A DNA stretch of 64,000 nucleotides, taken from the NCBI RefSeq assembly GCF_020509005.1, contig NC_063022.1, forward strand, positions 1,054,001 to 1,118,000, in the 5' to 3' direction. The number at the start of each line of letters is the position of its first letter. The stretch's first letter is position 1. A program made the translations under genes and the position numbers. The stretch comes from Fulvia fulva. Its lineage: Eukaryota; Ascomycota; Dothideomycetes; Mycosphaerellales; Mycosphaerellaceae. This document shows positions 52,886 through 63,118 of this stretch, piece after piece. Under the pieces are notes generated by a model. That model had not been told where the DNA came from. It worked only from the letters and a program-made list of their open reading frames with translations, and made no database searches.

Positions 52886-53269
52886 CTAGCGTCCTTGAAC
52901 CGCTATAGCCTTGTCCTGCTCTTGCAAGTCGTACATGTTGACATGGGAAAGTCCAAGGGCCGAGAATACTGTGTCGCACGAGAACTGATTGACATATCTT
53001 ATCAATAGTAGATCGTGCAAATTGTCGCCACGAAGCAGATCCTCTGAGGAAGATAGCAGGCTTGCGTCCAGTCTCTTGCGATGATTGTCGCTAAGCTGCC
53101 AGAACTGATCATCTGGCTTCAAGAGCTCGAAGTCCGGGCTTGAACGCGATAGAAGATTGGCCGAGAGCTTTCCCAGGAGCCCCTGTCGTCCCTCTTCGGT
53201 CGAGATGATGGATATCATCTCTACGCCACACTTCCTGGCTAAGTCGCGAATCCGGTCCAACGTGCTCAT
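52886..53269 (-). pseudogene. N-terminal fragment of a paralogue of the HicA-like gene
   Basis: 127 codons that align with the N-terminal part of the neighbouring gene. RIRDLARKCGVEMISIISTEEGR corresponds to RLRDTIDKCGADMLPIIATTEGR, LSRSSPDFELLKPDDQFWQL to LARSSPDFEPLKPDNELQAL, and the following DNLHDLLLIRY and LGLSHVN segments also match. It stops after about 115 matching residues, whereas the intact gene continues for hundreds. Only the 5' part of the copy remains. No C-terminal domain follows it. Confidence 0.75.
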
Positions 53270-53327
53270 CAGTCGAGCCTTCTAGGTTGAGGTTCATGGC
53301 TCGAAGCGTGGACTCTGGCGCACGACT

Positions 53328-53684
53328 CTACGCCCCATCTCTGACGAAAGTCTCCCTCGTCCAATCCAACTCCCTCTGCAACTGCCTCGCCATATTGTTA
53401 AGCACGATCCTCCCGATCGCGCTCTCATTCTGTCCATGCGGCGCGTGCGTGATCCAGACTTTACCGGCTTCGTTACGGAACTCCCAAGCTGAGCCACCTT
53501 GCTGGCGAGATGCATAGCCTGCTTCTAGCATTGCCTGGCGGAAGGTCCTGAAGCTGATCGTTCTGCGGCCACCACTAAAGAGCTTCTCGAAGGTATCGTA
53601 GTAACGAGTGGGGAGACTAATGCGCTCTGGCGGCGTGGGAATTTCGTCTTCCTCTTGTTGAGGTTTTGCTGGAGCGGCCGCTAG
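53328..53684 (-). pseudogene. C-terminal HicA-like fragment of another paralogue
   Basis: 118 codons open after a TAG at 53685-53687. A Pro/Glu linker is followed by a domain of the same helix-strand-strand-helix design as the end of the gene at 49785: FRQAMLEAGYASR, GGSAWEFRNEAGKVWITHAP with HG after it, then NNMARQLQRELDW and the shared ending TRETFV. GGSAWEF...WITHAPHG recalls the GSHHIY...VPVHG strands of HicA, but the catalytic His of the GSHH position is absent. Because it lies upstream (in gene orientation) of the N-terminal fragment at 52886, the two are remains of different copies. Confidence 0.7.
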
Positions 53685-53797
53685 CTAGATGTCCGCTTCG
53701 TTGAAGAGAGGCTCAGACTACGGGACACAAATTTGTGTGTGAATGTGTATAGATGCTACCATGGTCGAGGACCCATGGAGCAGTTTGGAAAAAGTGT

Positions 53798-55956
53798 TTA
53801 TAATTGGGCTCTGTCCTCATAGCCAGTGCTTGTAGGCACATCGCCCCGAGTCTCAGCCTCGAGGAATGTCGAGTCGTGTAGGTCGAGGTCTTCAGGTGCT
53901 GTTTCTCGCGCCAGCTTCGCTCCCTCCCGCTTGCCTCTTTCCACATTGACCAAGAACATTAGTGGTATTGGCAGGCCGATTAGTACTGCCAGAAACCAGA
54001 AAGCAGGACGAATGTCGCCAGTCGCATCAGTGATGGCGCCTACAATGGCAGGCCCAAAGATGCTGCTGCCTTTGTCGGTGATGGCGTACAGAGCGTAGAA
54101 AGCCGCCTCACTGCCAGGAGGAATGAGCTCGCCGTACAGAGATCGACAGTACGAGCTGAGTCCGCCGAGGACCAGGCCGTAGACAGCGCCGAGAGGGTAC
54201 ATCTCCCATTGCTGCTGAAGGCCGAAAGAGCCATATCGCCGGATGGCGGGTATATAGCCGAGGAGCCCGTATAGAGGAATGAGCTCAAACAAGCAGATAC
54301 AAGTTAGGATAGTCTGCGATGGCTTGAGCTCCAAGGCGCGGGACACCTTCGACCAGGTGAAAGCACCAAAAATACCAGATATGGTGACTATCACGTTGAT
54401 CATTGCCAGTGCCGAGGACTCCATGCCAAGAGTGGTCTTCGCGAAAAGAATGGCGGTACCGGAGACAGTCGCCACTGCGTCGCTGATCATAAACCATGCT
54501 CCAAGGAACAGGAGCACATCCTGTAGACGGCGAGCACGGATGATCGTCTTACCAAGGTTTCTCCAGGAGTACGTCAAATAGCCGATCCAGCTACGAGCCT
54601 TGCCAGTTGAGAGCGGAGGTCCTGGTCGTGGTCGAAGCATGAAGGCTGCAGGTATCGTGAACGAGAGCCACCAGCCTCCGATGACGAAGAGTACAAGTCG
54701 AAGGGAGAACAGATCACCTCCAGTCGACTTCAGGAGGAAAACGGAAAGGACCTGCACGATGACGGCAGCCATGTACCCAATGCCAACGCCGTAGGAAGAT
54801 ATCTTGGTCGATAGCTGCATGTCTGAGGATGCTGCAGCGTGTGAGGGCGGGTAAGGCGTGGTCTCACCATCTGTCGGTAACAACAAAGTTCTTGAGTCGA
54901 TCATCTGAAGTAAAGATGGGTCCTCCGTCTGGTCGTCTTCTGCATGCTCGTACTGTGCTCTTATCAGCAAACGCTCGAGCTGGACATGCAAGTACGAGCC
55001 AGAGCACCATGCTTGACGCAAAGACATGACAGACTCACCTCGTTGTCATCTGCTGGTCCTGCACTCTCCGCCCATTGTTGTGCTTCTGCCTGCGGCCTGA
55101 CTGAAGGGTGCCACCTCACCAACAAAGGCAGAAAGGAGTTCAGCAGCACAAAGCTTGCACCAAAACAAACATTGCCAATGATTGCCCAGAGACTGCCGAG
55201 CAAATACACTGCAGGAGTGACAGGGAGGAACAGCATGGTTGCCACCGCTCCTACCACAGCAAAGCCGATCATCAAAGATTTTCGGTATCGGCCGTGGTCC
55301 GCGGCACCAGACATCGTGACGACGACCAGAGCCTGAATCAGAACGCTCAGGGAGAAGGTGTACATTGCAAATGAAGCAGTGTTGACTTCCATGCCCAGCA
55401 CGCGGAAGACGCATTGGGCGCCTTTCCTTGTTTCGTTGCCATCGAGTCGTGCGAAGAGGCTTGCTGTTGGATCGAGTGAGCTTTCGATACCGTGAGGCCT
55501 GCAAGATTTTGTATGGTCATGGGCCAACACTGCAGTCGCACTCGCCCTGGCCAGATCCTCAAGTGTGATGGGGATGAAAGCTCCAAGCCCACAGACCACG
55601 AAGACTTCCGCTGCAAACGAGTAGGTGTAGAAGCCTAACAATTCCTTGTAGGAGGTCGGCCTAGTATCTTCGCCGGGATACGATGGCTCGATGGATCCTG
55701 CATCTTCGTCGACGGGACCCATTGTCCAGATCACCTCCTGGGACAGGGTGGAGGAGAAGGACGAAAGCTCATCATCTGCCTCGTCACGGCTTGAGTAGTC
55801 CTCTTCGCGCTGGTCGTTGTCTCTGCGATATGATATCGGTGATGATGATGCTGTACTAGGCGTAGCGATGGTGTGATGGTCGTGGAGTTGTGAGTGAGAT
55901 GTCAGCGGAGGATCTCTCGGCTGCGCTTGCCCTTGCTGGCGGCCCCGGCTAAACAT
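53798..55956 (-). CDS. ATG22: Autophagy-related protein 22 (vacuolar amino-acid efflux)
   Basis: Exon 1 (55039-55956), an 86-bp intron (54953-55038, donor GTGAGT, branch GCTGATAA, acceptor CACAG) and exon 2 (53798-54952); 690 aa, frame exact. After a Ser/Asp-rich cytosolic N-terminus comes the family opening [20 protein letters not shown] with an early membrane segment and [13 protein letters not shown]. About twelve hydrophobic segments follow in the MFS-like ATG22 layout, for example [24 protein letters not shown] and [20 protein letters not shown] regions, and a [20 protein letters not shown] segment near the C-terminus. Atg22 exports Leu, Tyr and Ile from the vacuole after autophagic breakdown. 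Fungi often have several paralogues; which one this is cannot be told. It is divergent to MED14. Confidence 0.93.
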
Positions 55957-57365
55957 GGCACGAGCTAAAACCAGCCCGAGCCTGCCTCCATTGCTGAAAC
56001 ACGGAAAGGAGCAAGAAGTGGTCTGAAGGGATCAGAACATGTTATCGATCTATGGAAGAGGATGCGCATGGAGATGATGGGTACATAAGAACATAGGTGG
56101 GCGCGTATCGCGATAACGCAAGCGTACCGTTGAGATGATGGTGTGCACATGGCCTCTGCGCATGGACAAGGTCGATCCGCTAGTTGAGGGTGTCATCTGG
56201 TGCACGAGATGCCTGACAGTCATAACCAAGTTCTGTGAGACAGCTCGCTGGTGACGGCGAGCAAGGCAGGATCTCCAGCGTACCAGGCCGTGCCATGGTC
56301 TCAGAGATATGACTGCGAGCTCGACAACGCTGTCAACGGTAGTTCTGTGATGGCGCTGCTAGCGTTCCCACGTGATTGGATGGACTCTCAGGCACCATGC
56401 CCCATATGCCGCTCAGTCTGCTAACAGTCGGGCGTAGGAGCGCGACGGTAGCTGGAGACTGGAGTGGGAAATCATCCCTATTATGTTACTGTCAGCACCC
56501 GCAACAATTGAATTGTGCGGTGCCATGTTGTTCGCTCGATCGCAGCTGCAGGTTCGGCTGCGTTCGCCGGAATTGGCTGTCCGTGTGTGGTCTGCTCTCG
56601 ATAGCCCCCGGCTTTGGAGTCGGCATCAGCATCAGCCCAATGGCGGCAATGTCATTTTGTGTAGGACTGTAGGTAGTGATGAGGAATTTGCAAAAGAGAA
56701 CGTGGGAATGGCTCGATGTGAATGCTGCTGCAACTTGGAGGAGAACGGGAAGTGCCAGTGCCTACATGTACCTTTCGTATAGTTCGAGCGCCTCGCTTAG
56801 CTTGCAGGGATCATCGGGCGGGATCTGCGATCGCGCTGCCGAACAACATCGTCTGCGTCTGCGTCTGCGTCCACTTTCCTTTGACCAACTCACTCACTCA
56901 CCAACCCACCTTGCCGCTGTCGCGTTCGAACAACACCGCATATCTACCACCACCCACAACACACCCACCGAACAAATCCATACCTCAGCAGGAGCGCGCC
57001 GTGATTGCATGCGACAAGCGACAGTTACCGCGGCGCTGACATCACATCGCGGCCGTTCACCTTCACCTTCCGCGCGCGCACGGCCACCCTCCACCACACA
57101 CGACACGTGCAACATTGCTACCACCCGCGCATACATACTCTCCAACTCCATCCTCACACTCAGCCGCGACATTGTAGCAGTGCCGCAAAACAGAGTTGGA
57201 GGACGACAGCAAGACATGACCTGCATGGGGAGGAGCTGCTGAGAGAACACATTGCGCACAACGAGTCTCGACGAACGGTACGCAGTGGAGGCGTCAGGTG
57301 GTGGAGGCGCGCGGCGAGGCGGCGAGGAGGCAAGTGCTGGTGCTGGTGCGGGAGGCGGCTCGGCG
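55957..57365. promoter_or_regulatory. Divergent region between ATG22 and MED14
   Basis: 1.4 kb without a recognisable gene. A (GTCTGC)n run lies at about 56850-56871. From about 56875 the plus strand is C/A-rich, the likely MED14 leader, with upstream frames that are not protein-like. The MED14 frame is open from 57252. Confidence 0.5.
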
Positions 57366-60300
57366 ATGCCAGGCAGGTTGATCATGGATCAACAAGGAGC
57401 GATCGGGTCGCAGGACCTGAAGAAAGATCGCAGCCAGGCACAAATAGCAAGCCTCCCTAAGAAGCCAGACTTTGCACAGCATACACCTGCGCCGCAGGTC
57501 AATGGCCCCATGACTCCTGCAGTCAATGGCTCAATCCCCAATGGCACATCCACGCACAACGCGCCTTCCACAGTGACGAACGGATCTGGCATGGCTGCGG
57601 ACACGGCCATGTCCGGGATGGAAGCTCCGCCGGAGCTCGACCAATCATGGCAGGAGAATCGCGAAGTGTGGAAGTCGATGGGCAAGATGATCGAGCGGAC
57701 GGCGCAAGCATGTTACTCAGATCTGCTTGACACCGTCAACAGGCTCCATGAGACGCCGCTGGTAGTACCGGCAGCTCAGCCAAATGGGGCTGCTCCGCAA
57801 GTGAATGACACATCACAAGACAGCATCAACAAGAAGCGGATTATTATGGACTTTGCTAAAGGCCAGCGGGATCGTTTCATGAAGAGTGCTGTCCTTGTAG
57901 CCTGGGCCAAGACCACCGGCGACGCTATGAGCACGCTCATCGATGTCAGGTATGCGCAGAGTAAAGAACAAAATGCACAAGACACGGCGATCTGGCGTAT
58001 TGGCGACTCGAAAAAGGCAACAGAAATCGTAAAGCAGCGAAGTCCGAATATCCAGGGCGCACTTGACCTTCTAGCCACTGGCAAAGCGAGCCACTTGCCT
58101 GGCCTCAACTTCGTGCAACCGAAGCGCATGTCTGCCAAACAACTACTCAAGACATTACAAGGCATGAATGTGACGCTCGCAACGCGGCTGAACCTTCACG
58201 AAGACTTACCAGTTCATTTCAATGACTTCCGCATCGCCAATGGGCGAGCGACGTTTCGAGTACCTGGAGAGTTTGAGGTTGACCTTTCAGTAGCAGACGA
58301 GGAGCCGACCAGCCAGTTCTACCTGATCGATATCCGATTCCTGTTCGTTCCAGCGCCCATTGGACTGCATGAAGCTCTTCGTGCCCAATTGGAGCTCAGG
58401 GCGAACGCCGAGCTCAGTGCGAAAGGCCTGCAGGGCTGCTACGACTTTTTGCATAACTTTGTTCTGACGCACAAAATCAACGTGCTCAAGAGTCAGGTTG
58501 CGAAGTTAGCACAAGAGAAGTGGTTCGATTGTCTCAGTGTGCAAACACATCGCCGAGTGATCACTTTGCAGTACTGGACCGCCGTGCCTGGCCGCAAAAG
58601 CTGGCTAGAGATCGGCGTGGCGACCGGCAAGGATGCCGCGCGACGATTCAGGCGCACCCCTAATCCGCAGCTGTCAATCCGATGGTTCAGGCGAGGAGAA
58701 GAGATGAAGGATACCAAGCTGGATATCGATTGGCTCAATCTGGATGTCGAACAGATCTTGTCTGAGGTTGTCGCGAGACACATATCGTGGTCGCTAACCT
58801 CAATCAAAGACCGCTTACAGGCGCTGGCGGGTCCAGAATCGAAGCTCGACATGCATCTTGACACATCCGAAAGCGTGCCCGAGGATTGCTCTTTGCGGCT
58901 ATCAATTGCTGGCCTCCAAGATGCCGTTGTGGTGCGACAAGAGCCGGTGACAGGCAAGCTGTCCGTTTCGCCGCCTAACCAGCGAGCCACCAGATGCGAG
59001 CTAGCTATCAATTCGAACGAACAGGTAGATACAGCAACAGTACTTGCGAGCGCACTGTGTGATATGATGAAAGATCGCGTTGATGTGGTTGCCAGTATCG
59101 CTGGCTGGAGCCAACTCCGGGAAGAGTTCGCGAAGGATAGTCTGAAGCAAGCTTTCGGAAACGCGTCCATCAGAGCATACATGTGCAGCGGAGGCTGGGG
59201 CAAGCAATGGGCACTCTTCGCGACTTTCTCATTGGTCGGAGAGAAGTGGTGGGTAGTGCGACTTGCGGACAAACCCAGTGCGGATAGGCCTGGCAACACG
59301 AGGGCCATTGCAGAGACACGAGCGATCCCAACTCAGGATCGACCGTTTGGGCAGACCGCTCTTTCACGTACTGCATTGCTGCAAATTGAACAAGCAGCGG
59401 CAGCGGAAGTGTCTTGTGCTGTCCTTACGCAGCAGCTCGCGATGGCTGGCATTCGACACAAGACCGATGGGCTTGCGCCAATATCCCTGCACGAAGCCTC
59501 GGCAACATTGGACGACAGCATTCGCGAGTCTTCGGTTTTCCTGGCAAATTGCACCTTCTTGAAGCACACATCCGGCAAACACTCGACCATCACATCGTTG
59601 CGAGTCACTCACAACGGACTGATGGCTAATATGCCTACAGCGGATGAAGAGCCGGCAATGGCCAGATATGATCTGCGCTTGACTGTGGACCAAGGGCAGC
59701 TCAAGTATCTCCGGGAGTACCTGACCACGAAGGGTCGAAACGCGGACGTCGCTATGAACGCGTCTGGCGCATTGGCTCTTAGGCTACGCACACCGTTTGG
59801 AGCGCCGTATCTCGATCAGATTTACGCACGACTGAAGGCTTGCCAGCGACTGAATAGCTTCATTGCTAATATCAATGCCTCAAAGTTCAGAGCGACCAAC
59901 GTCAGTCTGTCCAGACTATCATTTGTGTACAACGAGTCGCCCGAGCTCACTGCGACTATCCTGCTCGCTAATGATAGTGGCTCACCTGCGACACTTGCCC
60001 TGGAACCCAAGGCCAGCAATCCCCAATTCAGAGCGCGGATAGTCTTCGAGAAGTTGCTCAACATGATCATCGACAAGGGTACAAGCTTTGCGGCCTTATG
60101 TCAGACTTTACAAATTTCTCTGCCCGTGCTGCACACTCTGGACAAGCTAGAAACCGCGCATCTGTCTCCAAAGGACACGTTCATTCATATCCGGCATCCG
60201 ACACTTTATACGATCGAGTACAGGGCACCATTGCCAGCTTTGAATATCAACATCTTGATGCAAGACAGGAGAACAAGCAACGGTCTCGTCCGAGCTTGGA

Positions 60301-60719
60301 GTATATCTACGAGCCTTCCAAAGGACGGAATCTCGGCTTCTGCTGTTGGCAAAGCGCTCGTGGAGCTGTCGAAGTTTCAGGGTGATTCTTGGCATGGGCT
60401 GGGAGACGGATCCTTTGTGGCCTTGCTGAAAGGCGCCGCCAAAGCCATCGAGCAGATTGATCAGACTGTGCGAAGCTCTGCGAATGCAGCCACAACCGCA
60501 ACTACGAACGCCACGAGACAGGGCGAAGCATCTCATGCTGCACCGAAGCCGCAGGCGCCGGCACAACAGAAGTCTCTACCCAATACTGGGTCTACCAGTG
60601 CGAAGACGGCAACGAGCGCCAAGGGTGGCGCGAAGGGCAACGTCCCGACGACAAATGGCAGACCTGCACCTAAGCCCAATGTCACGAGAGTTAAGAACGA
60701 GATCATTGAGCTTGACTAG
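57366..60719 (+). CDS. MED14: Mediator complex subunit 14
   Basis: Single exon, 1117 aa from the ATG at 57366. MPGRLIMDQQ resembles the MPGxxMD start of other filamentous-fungus Med14 proteins; the frame itself is open from 57252. The N-terminal 90 residues are Pro/Asn/Thr-rich. The MED14 N-domain starts with WKSMGKMIERTAQACYSDLL and IMDFAKGQRDRFMKSAVLVAW, followed by LDLLATGKASHLPGLNFVQP and the strand-rich RIANGRATFRVPGEFEVDLS part. The C-terminal 120 residues are Ala/Thr-rich and basic, ending in NEIIELD. Med14/Rgr1 is the backbone linking head, middle and tail of Mediator in the nucleus. Length and order fit the family. Confidence 0.93.
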   Translation: MPGRLIMDQQGAIGSQDLKKDRSQAQIASLPKKPDFAQHTPAPQVNGPMTPAVNGSIPNGTSTHNAPSTVTNGSGMAADTAMSGMEAPPELDQSWQENREVWKSMGKMIERTAQACYSDLLDTVNRLHETPLVVPAAQPNGAAPQVNDTSQDSINKKRIIMDFAKGQRDRFMKSAVLVAWAKTTGDAMSTLIDVRYAQSKEQNAQDTAIWRIGDSKKATEIVKQRSPNIQGALDLLATGKASHLPGLNFVQPKRMSAKQLLKTLQGMNVTLATRLNLHEDLPVHFNDFRIANGRATFRVPGEFEVDLSVADEEPTSQFYLIDIRFLFVPAPIGLHEALRAQLELRANAELSAKGLQGCYDFLHNFVLTHKINVLKSQVAKLAQEKWFDCLSVQTHRRVITLQYWTAVPGRKSWLEIGVATGKDAARRFRRTPNPQLSIRWFRRGEEMKDTKLDIDWLNLDVEQILSEVVARHISWSLTSIKDRLQALAGPESKLDMHLDTSESVPEDCSLRLSIAGLQDAVVVRQEPVTGKLSVSPPNQRATRCELAINSNEQVDTATVLASALCDMMKDRVDVVASIAGWSQLREEFAKDSLKQAFGNASIRAYMCSGGWGKQWALFATFSLVGEKWWVVRLADKPSADRPGNTRAIAETRAIPTQDRPFGQTALSRTALLQIEQAAAAEVSCAVLTQQLAMAGIRHKTDGLAPISLHEASATLDDSIRESSVFLANCTFLKHTSGKHSTITSLRVTHNGLMANMPTADEEPAMARYDLRLTVDQGQLKYLREYLTTKGRNADVAMNASGALALRLRTPFGAPYLDQIYARLKACQRLNSFIANINASKFRATNVSLSRLSFVYNESPELTATILLANDSGSPATLALEPKASNPQFRARIVFEKLLNMIIDKGTSFAALCQTLQISLPVLHTLDKLETAHLSPKDTFIHIRHPTLYTIEYRAPLPALNINILMQDRRTSNGLVRAWSISTSLPKDGISASAVGKALVELSKFQGDSWHGLGDGSFVALLKGAAKAIEQIDQTVRSSANAATTATTNATRQGEASHAAPKPQAPAQQKSLPNTGSTSAKTATSAKGGAKGNVPTTNGRPAPKPNVTRVKNEIIELD

Positions 60720-60758
60720 AAGTTGGGGCAGACTACTACATCTCAACACCATTCCGCG

Positions 60759-61322
60759 ATGGAGCACAGGGAACGAACCGAGCTCAACCTGCATTCGGGA
60801 GAAAGCCAAATGCATATTCCAATGGAGCCCGACAGTTCAAACATCGAAGAGGCAGTTGAGCAGCTCGACTAGTGGTCGGGCAAACAATTGACAACCGCTG
60901 CATGGGAAGAGTTGGACGATCGCCAGAGAAAAAGTCTACCGGAGACGCATAGATGCCCGGTGTACTATCGACACCAGGTTACGGAAAGCGCTCGGTCTGT
61001 AGCGATTCTCTGGGAAGTTCGCAAAAATCACGTCGTTTTCAAGCCGACGTACTTTATGCGTGATCACGTTAAGGTGTGGCGGGACTGGGGCATCAACGTC
61101 ACGAAGCCCGAAGCACATGCGCAAAGGAATGTCGCAATGGGCATCTTCGGCATTCGTGCATTTGACAAAGCGCCTCCACAAGATGGCTCGTTGGGACCGT
61201 TCCAGATCAATGACCGGGGGACCACTGCGATTCGCCAGCGCCTGTTGAAGAGTGTATGGGCAGAGGAGTGGGAAGTGTTCCCTGGAGCCCCCGAGCTCGT
61301 CTTGGGGAGGGCCCGAGTGTGA
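60759..61322 (+). pseudogene. Small orphan gene interrupted by in-frame TAG
   Basis: A frame opens at ATG 60759 (MEHRERTELNLHSGESQMHI), 40 bp after MED14. It meets TAG at 60870-60872, then continues in the same frame to 61322 through WSGKQLTTAAWEELDD, RCPVYYRHQV, FKPTYFMRDHVKVWRDWGIN and EEWEVFPGAPELVLG. The part after the stop is protein-like but has no upstream methionine before residue 56 of that segment. CAG-to-TAG at this place would be a RIP-type CpA change. No intron removes the stop. It is either a recently broken gene or one whose real first exon I missed. Family not recognised. Confidence 0.55.
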
Positions 61323-61931
61323 GTGATGTCAGCGTTTCAGCCGTGATACTCGGATCGTGGGTGTTTTCTGCTATTGCTTTTTAGCGTAGGCGTTGGACAT
61401 TGGGAATGGTAAATCACAGCTGGGTCAGGCTGGATACGTGAGGAGACGGACGGGTCTTATTGTTCGCTGTACTGATATGCGCAGAAGAGACTTATGATAC
61501 CACAGATCGCAAAGATAGAAATCGAAACCTTTGGATAATGCCCCGTTCGCGTTCGGTGTCCAGACTGCTCAGGTGATGTGTCAGGACTTCAGCGGTGCTT
61601 GTCTGGGCTGAGGTTGACGAGTCGTGACTTTCGTCTTGACTGCGAACATATTGCCATCGTCTTCGTGAATGTGGAAAGCCCGCGAGACGCTGGTTCAGAC
61701 CATTACGCACTAAGCCTCTCCCGGCGGATAAGGGGTCTGGCCAGTCTCAAGCGCGGCTTCCAAGTTCGCGATTAACGCGTGAGACAACACCAACAACATA
61801 CACAAAGCGCGTCAAGAACAAGCATGACAAACCGTGCCAAGCGACGGTCCTCACCCTCGAAAACACTTCGATATACTCGGCTGTCGACTTGAAAGCAGTC
61901 TTGAGCGCGCCTGCCACGTGGTAAGAACAGC
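61323..61931. other. Intergenic, no gene seen
   Basis: Short frames only (up to 72 codons). It holds the upstream region of the orphan gene at 61932. No motif recognised. Confidence 0.4.
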
Positions 61932-63118
61932 ATGCCGTTCGATACGGAAAACGGACAGACTTTCCACGAGACGACAATGCGTGTAAGACGTAGACGCTGT
62001 AAGTGCCTCCAAGGGATGTTTCGTCGAGGTGTCCAGCCTCCTTCAATCGAAGAGCGCCATGTCAGTCGCTCGCTTCAAGACATGGCAGTGCGAACTCTGC
62101 TGCGTAACTTGGGCTTGCTCAATGGGGACGCCCTGCGCCCACTACCTACACACCTCTTGGCGCGCCTCTGGTCTACAATCAAGTACTATCTCCTCGATAG
62201 CGTCCATTTATGGCGGCTCTTCGCCTCGATCGGCGGTCTGGAACTTGGGAGCAAGCGGTGGAATCAAAAACAGATTGATTGCCGGCGCCACGGGCTCAAG
62301 GATAGCATCAAATGGGCCACCAGCACATCGATCCAGTGGATGACGAACTTGACTGTCTCCGAGCTCGACTGTTCTGTCGACGAAATGATGTACATCCAGC
62401 AGATGCCCAACCTCCGGAATTTGGTCATTCAAGCTGGAGAATATCTCAAGAGTCACCTCTCCGATTCTATCTTGCGCGAGTGGGCACATTCGTCCAAAAG
62501 GTATGGTACTCTGAGCCATCTTCAAACCATGTTCATCGCAAGGCAGAACATCACGAGCTGGTGTCTCCAGTACCTCAATCATTTCCCAAGCCTCGACACA
62601 TTCTGTGCGTACCGTTGCAATTATGGAGCGCGGGATACAGTGAGTAAAATAGCAGACCAGGAGGGCTGGTCTTTGGACAAACGGTTCGTCAATAATTCTT
62701 CGAGATCATGTAGCTTTTTCTGACAGACTTCAGCGGTGGCACGTTCCATGCGACGGTGAAACGCTTGAGCAAACATTGCCAGCCTGGATACAAGTTGATT
62801 CACCTGGGTTCCAGCTACACAGAACATCGACAATTGACCAAGAAGTCGTCAATCAACAGTCTTCCGCATCTTCAGCTCAACTTTGGCAATGCTGGCAAGA
62901 AGCCGAAACCATCAATGCTGCACTTCTCGATTGCAGACCCTAAATTCTTTTGCTTCGAGCGGAACTGGGAGCACAGGTTGTCAGCCGCGGGTGTCACCAC
63001 TGTAGACATGGAGCAAGGGCCTGCCGTCCATCAAGAGAAGCCCGCCAAGCGTCGGCGTCGAGAGGTGAAGGCCAGCAAAAGCATAAGTCTTCCACAGCAC
63101 ATCTTCTTCGACGACTGA
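61932..63118 (+). CDS. Two-exon orphan protein, possibly F-box/leucine-rich-like
   Basis: Exon 1 (61932-62683) and exon 2 (62734-63118) are joined over a 50-bp intron (GTTCGT, branch CTGAC, acceptor TTCAG) with exact phase; 378 aa. The start is uncertain: the first 25 residues are Arg/Cys-rich, and a further methionine lies at residue 16. Residues 60-110 contain LRPLPTHLLARLWSTIKYYL. Later segments such as MTNLTVSELDCS, MPNLRNLVIQAG, YLNHFPSLDTFC and INSLPHLQLNFGNAG resemble irregular leucine-rich repeats. The C-terminus is Lys/Arg-rich (KPAKRRRREVKASK), a likely nuclear signal. An F-box/LRR-type substrate adaptor is possible but not proven. Confidence 0.65.
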
